A stretch of DNA of 7,198 bases from Phycisphaerae bacterium (lineage in GTDB: Bacteria > Planctomycetota > Phycisphaerae > Sedimentisphaerales > Anaerohalosphaeraceae), in assembly GCA_021736615.1 (NCBI GenBank), contig JAIPFN010000029.1:1-7198 (forward strand). The letters run 5' to 3'. Position 1 is the stretch's first letter, and each line of letters opens with the position of its first letter. Positions 1-4,672 of the stretch are shown here, piece after piece. Both the position numbers and the translations under genes were made by a program. The notes beneath the pieces are model-generated. The model worked only from the letters and a program-made list of their open reading frames with translations, ran no database searches and had not been told where the DNA came from.

Positions 1-1062
1 GGTATTTTCAAGGCTGTCTGATTTTACGAAAGCTCCGGAAAGAGTATGCTTTCCGCCCATCGCATCAAAAATATCGATCGATGTCAGTTGCGAATCCTCG
101 CCGCCGGCTTCAAGCATCTGGAAATAACCGGGCGTTTCTAATGCCGCTGTGCCCCCGCCGCCGGCTGTAAAAGAAAGATTCATGTCGAGCAAACTGTAAC
201 CGGAAGTGTTATCGACTAGACGGATTTCACCGTTTAACATCGACGCTGTAGCACCAGTTGAAGACCCGGAATCAAACGCTGTGTTAATCGCGGCAATAAG
301 GTCATCAATATCCGTAGCATTGGTAACTGTTAAGTTTGCCGGACCTATTGCTGCTCCGGATTGGTCCGTTCCGCTGATAACGATTGTGTCGGCAGCCGGA
401 TCGGCCGTTCCGCTAAACTGATATAACTGGTTTATCAGCGACGTACCTTCGGCTTTTGTTATCCCGTCCGATTCCAGGTAAACTGTTCCGGATGTAAGAG
501 ATGCTGTCGTAGGTGTCCCGCCCTCTGCCCTGAGATTACCGGAAAGGTTAAATGAACTCGTTGCGTTGGCCGGCATCGCCGCGTCGAACGGTATATTGAT
601 ATTGGGATCGCCCAGAGTCTGAAAACCGTCGGCTTCACCTTCCGACCCGATTCTTTGAACACGGTAACCGGTTGACGGGTCCACCAGCATAGAATTTGCG
701 TCAACCGCAAAAGACCCTACACGTGTATAAACGATTTCTGTTCCGGTATTCATTACGAAATAACCTTCGCCGGCAATAGCCATATCAAGATTCTGACCGG
801 TAGTTTCAAACCCGCCCTGAGTCATATTTCTAGATACCGAAGAAACACCAACGCCGCTGCCAAGCTGCTGAGGGTTTGTTCCGCCAACTGTGGACGAAGG
901 ACCAGAACCCTTGCTGATAGTTTCGCTTAAAAGTTCAGAAAAACCAATGCTCGAACTTTTAAAGCCTGTAGTATTTACGTTAGCCAGGTTATTACCTGCA
1001 ACTTCCAGCATCTGCTGATGAGCCTGAAGACCCGTAACTCCCGACGATAATGCACTACCCAT
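1..1062 (-). CDS. flgE: Flagellar hook protein FlgE, N-terminal 354 residues (3' end outside window)
   Basis: FlgE polymerises into the hook, the curved joint between rod and filament, after export by the flagellar type III apparatus and assembly under the FlgD cap. The visible protein opens with the rod/hook-family N-terminal helix (residues 1-40), including the signature GNNLANVNTTGFK at 23-35. A second conserved block, LDMAIAGEGYFVM, lies at 92-104. Residues about 190-300 form a Ser/Thr/Gly-rich variable region that looks like the surface domain of the hook. There is no cysteine in the visible part. The ATG at 1062 is fixed by GGAG (complement of 1070-1073) seven bases upstream. It lies 68 nt downstream of flgD, so the two are almost certainly co-transcribed. 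The frame is still open at the left edge, so the conserved C-terminal domain is not seen. Family assignment is secure. FlgF and FlgG share the N-terminus, but the position next to flgD and the long middle region favour FlgE. Confidence 0.93.
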   Translation of the reverse strand, partial: MGSALSSGVTGLQAHQQMLEVAGNNLANVNTTGFKSSSIGFSELLSETISKGSGPSSTVGGTNPQQLGSGVGVSSVSRNMTQGGFETTGQNLDMAIAGEGYFVMNTGTEIVYTRVGSFAVDANSMLVDPSTGYRVQRIGSEGEADGFQTLGDPNINIPFDAAMPANATSSFNLSGNLRAEGGTPTTASLTSGTVYLESDGITKAEGTSLINQLYQFSGTADPAADTIVISGTDQSGAAIGPANLTVTNATDIDDLIAAINTAFDSGSSTGATASMLNGEIRLVDNTSGYSLLDMNLSFTAGGGGTAALETPGYFQMLEAGGEDSQLTSIDIFDAMGGKHTLSGAFVKSDSLENT

Positions 1063-1130
1063 TGACTATCTCCTTCAATATATATATGTTTCGCATAACT
1101 TGATTTGTAATTTCTATTATTTGTCTCTAC

Positions 1131-1565
1131 CTACGAATTCTCGAAAGGATCGATAATGCTTGTAACCTCATCCGCTTCAATATCATATTCTCTTATCTGC
1201 AGAGTCAACGGGTCAACCTCGGCAACTCTAAGCATCTCCTGGTCGCCATACATATCCATTTTAAGCACCTGCCCGCTCCTGACCACACCAGGCGAACCAT
1301 CCGGATTAGTAGCGCCCATATCAATAAACGACACCCGTTTTCCTATCATGTCATTGGCAAAGCTCCGCTGCGTGTTTTGCAGAACCTGATCAAAACTCTG
1401 GTTCAGATTTTCCAACTGTTCCAGCTGCGAAAACTGCGCAAGCTGCGCACTCATATCCTGATTGTTCATCGGTTCAAGCGGATTTTGATTCTGCAGCTGC
1501 GTAACCAGAAGATTCATGAAATCCATCTTTTGACTGCTTGCCGACTGTATCGATCCTATTGACAT
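1131..1565 (-). CDS. flgD: Flagellar hook assembly (hook cap) protein FlgD
   Basis: FlgD forms a temporary cap on the rod tip that lets FlgE subunits polymerise, and is discarded when the hook is finished. The 144-residue product has the conserved FlgD N-terminal region at about residues 12-48: FMNLLVTQLQNQNPLEPM followed by AQLAQFSQLEQL. The rest contains a short beta-rich stretch (GKRVSFIDMG, then VRSGQVLKMDM) and ends in an acidic tail. This is the short form of the family, as in Bacillus. It lacks the long Ig/Tudor-like C-terminal part of enterobacterial FlgD. An ATG four codons upstream (1577) is also in frame. I prefer 1565 because GGAG sits about seven bases before it, and the upstream ATG overlaps that ribosome site and has no good one of its own. 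The gene follows a sigma-54-type promoter (1623-1638) and is first in an operon with flgE. Confidence 0.93.
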   Translation of the reverse strand: MSIGSIQSASSQKMDFMNLLVTQLQNQNPLEPMNNQDMSAQLAQFSQLEQLENLNQSFDQVLQNTQRSFANDMIGKRVSFIDMGATNPDGSPGVVRSGQVLKMDMYGDQEMLRVAEVDPLTLQIREYDIEADEVTSIIDPFENS

Positions 1566-1622
1566 TTCTAACTCCATCTTAACTTTTTTAGCGCATTAAT
1601 ACTTACACCTACGGCTTCACTG

Positions 1623-1638
1623 TGCAATTATCATGCCA
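1623..1638 (-). promoter_or_regulatory. Sigma-54 (RpoN) -24/-12 promoter for flgD-flgE
   Basis: The minus strand reads TGGCATGATAATTGCA. This matches the sigma-54 consensus TGGCAYR-N4-TTGCW at every defined position, and the GG (1637-1636) and GC (1625-1624) doublets have the correct spacing. Transcription would start near 1612, giving a leader of roughly 47 nt before the flgD ATG at 1565. It is in the right orientation, in a gene-free region directly upstream of a hook operon. Sigma-54 is known to drive hook genes in Helicobacter, Campylobacter, Vibrio and Caulobacter. A chance full match placed here is unlikely, but transcription is not proven. Confidence 0.85.
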
Positions 1639-1721
1639 ACTACACAGGCATAGTCGCAGTCAATAACCGTAAACCATTTAATGACAACAACTTAGACTTA
1701 ATTGATATTTCAAAAAGAAAG

Positions 1722-1823
1722 CATAAAGCGCGCATGATTTAAAACAGAATGGATAATAATTCCCCACCAATGGAAGAAACTACCTTACTTTATGCGGATA
1801 TTCTAGATACATAAAGTCGCGCG
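1722..1823. repeat. CATAAAG repeats: candidate upstream activator-binding site
   Basis: An exact 8-bp inverted repeat, ACTTTATG (1787-1794) and CATAAAGT (1810-1817), is separated by 15 nt. A related direct copy, CATAAAG followed by CGCGC, lies at 1722-1733 and matches CATAAAG-T-CGCGC at 1810-1822. All copies fall 84-185 nt upstream of the flgD sigma-54 promoter, the usual range for enhancers bound by NtrC-family activators such as FleR, FlrC or FlgR. The repeats are seen directly; the role as an enhancer is inferred. Confidence 0.45.
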
Positions 1824-1981
1824 AACTAAAAAGCGGTAAAGAAACGGTAAACCTATGGACAACCTTTTCGAGGATTTGTCTGTATGCTAGTGCGCATATC
1901 GCTCAGTTTACTGATTTTTAGCGAATTAACAAAGATTGGGTGAGATTAAGGACGAATGGAGACTTCCATGAGAAATTGAAC

Positions 1982-2026
1982 AAAAAAAGCCCTGAAAGCT
2001 CTTCACAAAATGCTTTCAGGGCTTTT
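1982..2026 (-). terminator. Rho-independent terminator after the zinc-ribbon gene
   Basis: A perfect 11-bp inverted repeat (2012-2022 pairing with 1989-1999, arms GCTTTCAGGGC and GCCCTGAAAGC) with a 12-nt loop is followed on the minus strand by seven T residues (complement of 1982-1988). The A-run on the 5' side can extend the stem by four further A-T pairs and overlaps the last bases of the zinc-ribbon stop codon. The plus-strand side has only four T residues and no gene to serve, so the minus strand is the functional orientation. It insulates the flgD promoter region from upstream transcription. Confidence 0.9.
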
Positions 2027-2225
2027 AGCCGAAACAGTTGCCTTTTCCATCAACAAATACGCCTCCGCGTGTCCCCTCGATGGCACTTAAAGCATCGCCA
2101 AGTTCTTCCATCGCCGGAACCTTAAACAGTATCAGGCATTTCGGGCAGGTTATTCTCCGGTCGGCAGCATGTGAAGACAGTAGTATCCTATCATTACAAC
2201 GCGGACATTTAACACAAATCTTCAT
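2025..2225 (-). CDS. Small double-CPxC zinc-ribbon protein of unknown role
   Basis: This 66-residue protein has two CPxC knuckles, CPRC (Cys7 and Cys10) and CPKC (Cys27 and Cys30), spaced as in a zinc ribbon. The second is followed by LILFKVP. That arrangement resembles the MJ0042/zinc-ribbon domains abundant in planctomycetes, where they often lead larger proteins; here the domain makes up most of the protein. The remaining 30 residues are a mildly acidic tail (MEELGDALSAIE) and a Gly-rich end. The start is uncertain. ATG 2225 has only a weak GAAG eight bases upstream, and an in-frame GTG at 2234 would add three residues but has no ribosome site. The gene lies between two strong terminators, so it should have its own promoter or depend on read-through. 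The zinc-binding fold is well supported; the function is unknown, and a flagellar link rests only on position. Confidence 0.75.
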   Translation of the reverse strand: MKICVKCPRCNDRILLSSHAADRRITCPKCLILFKVPAMEELGDALSAIEGTRGGVFVDGKGNCFG

Positions 2226-2250
2226 ACAAAACACTTCGAAAAAAGGAGAT

Positions 2251-2307
2251 AAAAATTAAAAAAGGCGAGGAAAATATTCAAAGCGGACAAAAACCGCATT
2301 CCTCGCC
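2251..2307 (-). terminator. Rho-independent terminator after the FlgM-like gene
   Basis: A 9-bp perfect inverted repeat (TTCCTCGCC at 2299-2307 pairing with GGCGAGGAA at 2264-2272) is followed on the minus strand by a T-rich tract, TTTTTTAATTTTT. The 26-nt loop contains a smaller GCGG/CCGC hairpin (2283-2286 with 2294-2297), giving a branched or stacked structure. It lies about 75 nt past the stop of the FlgM-like gene and just before the zinc-ribbon start, so it should separate the two. Confidence 0.83.
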
Positions 2308-2380
2308 ATTTAAGATCAATCCATTATATTATTAACCGCACAGCCTTCCATGGCCGGCATTACTGTAATATAAAATCTAA

Positions 2381-2653
2381 CTAAATTCCAAGTTCAACGA
2401 TATTTTCCGCGGCTTGCTGAATATTTTCGGGAGTATCAAGCTGCCCCGATGCCAAAAGCTGCTGAGCCTTATCGATCGATGCCTGATTAACTCCTTGTGC
2501 CGAAAGTGCAGCCTGTATAAATTCGATATTTGGCAAACCTACTGACAAACCGCCTGACTGGACTACTTTACCACGCTGCCTGTTCGTCATTGTAGATGCA
2601 AAATCTCTGGCAAGTCTTTGGGCATTGTAAATATTTAAATTATCAATATTCAT
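2381..2653 (-). CDS. Probable FlgM-like anti-sigma-28 factor
   Basis: This 90-residue protein is the size of FlgM, which binds flagellar sigma-28 and holds it inactive until the finished hook exports FlgM from the cell. The N-terminal half is polar (residues 1-35), as expected for a flexible exported segment. The C-terminal half is helical, and residues about 61-90 (SIDKAQQLLASGQLDTPENIQQ and on) follow the FlgM C-terminal pattern: a helix, a G-x-[LY]-D/E turn, then a second amphipathic helix that contacts sigma. The match is by pattern only and the sequence is divergent, so I withhold the symbol. A ribosome site AAAGGA lies seven bases before ATG 2653. A sigma-28-like promoter at 2773-2799 would make it a target of the factor it inhibits, as is known for flgM in enterobacteria. 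It ends at its own terminator. A different small flagellar regulator is the main alternative. Confidence 0.55.
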   Translation of the reverse strand: MNIDNLNIYNAQRLARDFASTMTNRQRGKVVQSGGLSVGLPNIEFIQAALSAQGVNQASIDKAQQLLASGQLDTPENIQQAAENIVELGI

Positions 2654-2772
2654 TTTAACATCCTTTTACGTAATCTCGACTTTCACGGTTTAAGTTGCAG
2701 CCTCTGACGTAAAATTCAAAAAAAACACATGGGCGAAAGCACATCTTAAAGTTTTCCTGCTTACTAATAACA

Positions 2773-2799
2773 TTGTCGCATGGTATCGCAAAAACTTTA
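2773..2799 (-). promoter_or_regulatory. Candidate sigma-28 (FliA) promoter for the FlgM-like gene
   Basis: On the minus strand an exact -35 octamer TAAAGTTT (complement of 2792-2799) is followed by the canonical 11-nt spacer. The -10 is TGCGACAA (complement of 2773-2780), which keeps 5 of 8 bases of GCCGATAA with the CGA core in register. Overall, 13 of 16 defined positions match. The predicted start gives a leader of about 110 nt before ATG 2653. The -35 lies in an AT-rich tract where TAAAG strings arise easily, so this is moderate evidence. Confidence 0.5.
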
Positions 2800-2830
2800 A
2801 TAATTTTATTAAAAACTTTATTTTTTTATT
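2790..2830. repeat. Tandem AT-rich direct repeat containing the -35 motif twice
   Basis: Two adjacent copies of about 20 nt lie at 2790-2810 and 2811-2830. Both begin AAAAACTTTA and end TTTTATT, and differ mainly in the middle. On the minus strand each carries TAAAGTTTTT, so the sigma-28-like -35 element is duplicated, but only the copy at 2792-2799 has a matching -10 at the right distance. The rest of the 225-nt gap (2654-2878) is AT-rich with no further named element. Confidence 0.6.
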
Positions 2831-2878
2831 AAAGCACAATTATTAGCACTGAAAAACTACATTTTTTTCTAAATATCT

Positions 2879-3508
2879 CTATTCAAGAGTCTTTGAAATC
2901 TCATAAGTAATAAATTTATTATATATTCTCGGACTAACCATGACTATTTTCCAGTCCATCGGACCGTAATCGGATCGCATCTGACTATTGAAAAACTGCT
3001 TAGCCCTTGCTTCTACTACCACATCTGTACTGTCCCACACCTGGTCAATCGCCCAGAGAAGTTCACCTGACGCACAGTCAACCAGTTTTAGTTTAAGGCC
3101 TATTGAATTTCGAGGGTAGGGCCGATAATGCTCAATCCTTCCGTACATGACGGCATCGACGCCTAATTTTGTTTTAATATCGGTAAGCTGATCCATCGAA
3201 ACATCGGAATCGGCAGAAAGCCTTAAGCTTTGCCATTTTGGGTCTCTAAGGTATAGTGAATCAAGCCCGAATATCTGTTTTTCCCGTATCTCCTCTGAAA
3301 GTGCCGTTGTCAATTCTTTGCTCAAATTCTGGTTCGTCGTCAGGTTCTCCATTTCAAGAATTACCACCCTGCCTATCGACCTGAGGTCGATACCGGGGGA
3401 ACGATAATACTCCAGCGGGCGTATCGGGGCTGGTTTGTTTATTTTTAATCCGCAGCCTGAAATCAGCAGCAAAACTGTAACAAAAAGCAATATACGATTT
3501 TTTATCAT
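2879..3508 (-). CDS. Lipoprotein with a TolB/CsgG/FlgO-like domain
   Basis: The 209-residue product begins with a lipoprotein signal peptide: MIKNR, a hydrophobic core, then lipobox LISGC with Cys19 as the lipidated residue. The mature part resembles the alpha/beta domain seen in CsgG, GNA1162, TolB-N and FlgO lipoproteins: a strand VVILEMENLT (48-57), a helix, VDAVMYGRIEHY (117-128), and LKLKLVDCASGELLWA (138-153), in which a strand leads into the typical D-x-x-[ST]-G-x-[LV]-L-W turn. This is fold-level resemblance, not a family match. FlgO-type lipoproteins sit at the outer-membrane ring of the flagellum, so a flagellar envelope role is plausible here. The start at 3508 is chosen for GGGA seven bases upstream; ATG 3529, seven codons earlier, has no ribosome site and would add MVLWEIK before the signal. 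It follows another lipoprotein gene by 82 nt. Residue 19 is not followed by Asp, the best-known inner-membrane retention signal in enterobacteria. Confidence 0.8.
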   Translation of the reverse strand: MIKNRILLFVTVLLLISGCGLKINKPAPIRPLEYYRSPGIDLRSIGRVVILEMENLTTNQNLSKELTTALSEEIREKQIFGLDSLYLRDPKWQSLRLSADSDVSMDQLTDIKTKLGVDAVMYGRIEHYRPYPRNSIGLKLKLVDCASGELLWAIDQVWDSTDVVVEARAKQFFNSQMRSDYGPMDWKIVMVSPRIYNKFITYEISKTLE

Positions 3509-3590
3509 TTTTATTTCCCATAAAACCATCTAAGGTTTTTTATATTAGTGCCCATTACCGCTAATTTGTTATTCAAATAACGCGGACATT

Positions 3591-4112
3591 TTACTTCTTT
3601 TCAGAATCGATATCTTCAGCTCCGAGAAGTATCATTATCCTCACTAAAGCCTTGAGCTGCTCTTTGTGAACATAATTGGATTCTTCACGAAAACTAAGGA
3701 CGTCAGCTTTCCAGTTGGCCAGATCTTTTGTCATTTCAATGAGCATCTGATTTGCATCGGCAAGCTCTTTTTCAGCGGTTTCGAGATTAGCCTTCATTGA
3801 ATCGAATCTTTTGACAAGTCTTTCATTATCTGCCGCAAGCTCATCGTTAAGTTTTTTCAAATGGGTGTTTTCCGATTTAAGTTCTTTGTTCTTCTCGGCC
3901 CAGCTGCGAATATCATCATATCTGCTCTCATTGTCAACATTTGACGTAAACCTTTTTTTGTCGCTAACTGCGACAGGCCCCGGCTGCTTCGCATTTTGTG
4001 TCGGTTCTATAAACGCTTCGGGGACCATCTCATCGGGGATATTCACGTTGCATCCGCTCAAAACGATGGTCACTGCCGTTAAAACCAGAAATGTTTTTTT
4101 CATATAATTCAT
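3591..4112 (-). CDS. Coiled-coil lipoprotein of unknown function
   Basis: The 173-residue product has a clear lipoprotein signal: MNYMKK, the hydrophobic stretch TFLVLTAVTIV, then lipobox VLSGC with Cys21. A Pro-rich linker (about 25-50) leads to a long charged helix at roughly 65-135 with heptad-like spacing (ELKSENTHLKKLNDELAADNERL and on), predicting a coiled coil. The protein ends with a short helix and a Lys-rich tail. It would be anchored in a membrane and reach across the periplasm as an oligomer. No family is recognised. ATG 4112 is chosen because GGGA lies six bases upstream. A TTG at 4124 would overlap that site, and ATG 4103 lacks one. It starts 37 nt after the CPCG protein gene and precedes the other lipoprotein, so it is probably part of the fliA transcription unit. 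The lipid anchor is well supported; a link with the flagellum is inferred from position. Confidence 0.82.
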   Translation of the reverse strand: MNYMKKTFLVLTAVTIVLSGCNVNIPDEMVPEAFIEPTQNAKQPGPVAVSDKKRFTSNVDNESRYDDIRSWAEKNKELKSENTHLKKLNDELAADNERLVKRFDSMKANLETAEKELADANQMLIEMTKDLANWKADVLSFREESNYVHKEQLKALVRIMILLGAEDIDSEKK

Positions 4113-4149
4113 AGTATTTCCCAATATCTTATTCGTATGGTTTTCTGAG

Positions 4150-4383
4150 TTAATTATAATTACATCTTATCTGACTTACTGTTCCGCACGGGCAGACCAT
4201 TTCAATAGTCGCGTACTCGGCGGTGGTTTCTATAACTCTTGCACTGGCCTGTCCGCCGCCGGAAAATGCTGCCCGGCCTGCCGGCGCACCACCGGTCATC
4301 CCCGGACCTATCGGAAGTCGATACACACCTTCGACATTGATGTTGCTTCTCTTTATTATTGGCGACAAAAACGCTGTACCCAT
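4150..4383 (-). CDS. Small Gly-rich protein with C-terminal CPCG motif
   Basis: The 77-residue protein has no signal peptide or membrane helix. The N-terminal third is mixed. Residues about 26-46 are a Gly/Ala/Pro-rich linker (GPGMTGGAPAGRAAFSGGGQ). The C-terminal 30 residues form a compact beta-like unit, RVIETTAEYATIEMVCPCGTVSQIRCNYN, with three cysteines in the pattern C-P-C-G-x7-C. With only three Cys this is not a complete zinc ribbon; it could bind metal as a dimer or with another ligand. I recall similar short CxCG...C proteins near planctomycete flagellar genes but cannot name a family. A GAAAGGA ribosome site (complement of 4395-4401) lies 11 bases before ATG 4383, a little long. It sits 52 nt after the charged protein and 37 nt before a lipoprotein gene. 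Coding is supported by spacing and operon fit; function is unknown. Confidence 0.7.
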   Translation of the reverse strand: MGTAFLSPIIKRSNINVEGVYRLPIGPGMTGGAPAGRAAFSGGGQASARVIETTAEYATIEMVCPCGTVSQIRCNYN

Positions 4384-4435
4384 TTATTAAAATATCCTTT
4401 CTTATTTATTTATGCCATCGAGAGACGGTCACTGC

Positions 4436-4672
4436 TCAAGCACGAAAATCTATGTGGTCCATATCTTTGTCGGCCATTACTTCTTTTTCTTCGTTCTCGA
4501 GTTCTTCTTCGAGCTTTTTATCAATGTCATCTGTTTGCTCAACTTCGTAACTGTCTTTTCTTTTTTCGTCCTTCTTTTCTTTTCGCCTTTCGACACTATT
4601 GCTGAGATTGCTTAGCCCTTGAACATGATGGAGAGGATCTACCGGAGTAAAATTGATATCCCTATCGACCAT
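4436..4672 (-). CDS. Highly charged small protein overlapping the 3' end of fliA
   Basis: This 78-residue protein is hydrophilic throughout. A short conserved-looking N-terminus (NFTPVDPLHHVQGLSNL, residues 7-23) is followed by a basic block (RRKEKKDEKRK, 29-39) and then a long acidic helix rich in Glu, Asp and Lys (44-72), a likely charged single helix or disordered region. There is no signal peptide or membrane segment. The coding region overlaps the last 11 nt of fliA, and its ribosome site AAGGAG lies inside fliA, so translation should be coupled. Two adjacent ATGs compete: 4672 is seven bases from the site and is preferred, 4675 only four. No family is recognised. In Bacillus, sigD is also followed by a small motility gene (swrB), but I see no sequence relation. 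A cytoplasmic partner or modulator of the sigma factor is one possible reading, inferred only from position. Confidence 0.75.
   Translation of the reverse strand: MVDRDINFTPVDPLHHVQGLSNLSNSVERRKEKKDEKRKDSYEVEQTDDIDKKLEEELENEEKEVMADKDMDHIDFRA

Larger units (their letters stand above)
1578..1981. other. 404-nt gene-free regulatory region upstream of flgD
   Basis: No credible coding frame is present on either strand between the terminator of the zinc-ribbon gene and flgD. The flgD-proximal part holds the sigma-54 promoter (1623-1638). Between about 1720 and 1855 are repeated short elements: CATAAAG boxes at 1722, 1787 (inverted) and 1810, and the direct repeat CGGTAAA at 1834-1840 and 1845-1851, eleven bases apart (one helical turn). 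The distal part (1860-1981) is AT-rich with no element I can name. The size and content fit an activator-controlled promoter region. Confidence 0.6.

Noticed and set aside
459..710. 83-codon minus-strand frame inside flgE
   Set aside because: It is a shifted frame of the flgE coding sequence; the FlgE frame is continuous from 1062 to position 1, with no sign of a frameshift.
1893..1920. TAAA...AGCGATAT, a sigma-28-like pattern far upstream of flgD
   Set aside because: The spacing between the TAAA and CGATA cores is two bases too short, and it is more than 300 nt from flgD.
2080..2096. TGGCACTTAAAGCA on the plus strand
   Set aside because: It resembles a sigma-54 element but the GG-GC spacing is two bases short, and no plus-strand gene follows.
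2442..2457. TGGCATC-GGGG-CAGCT, sigma-54-like string within the FlgM-like gene
   Set aside because: The -12 half reads CAGCT instead of TTGCW, and the string is inside coding sequence.
3545..3582. Nested inverted repeats (CCGC...GCGG around GTTATT/AATAAC) between the lipoprotein genes
   Set aside because: There is no T-run on the minus strand and the inner loop is too small to be a stable terminator. It could be a processing hairpin but nothing supports that.
3811..4107. 98-codon open frame on the plus strand
   Set aside because: It is antisense to the coiled-coil lipoprotein, Ser/Leu/Phe-rich as expected from complementing Lys/Glu codons, and has no family features.
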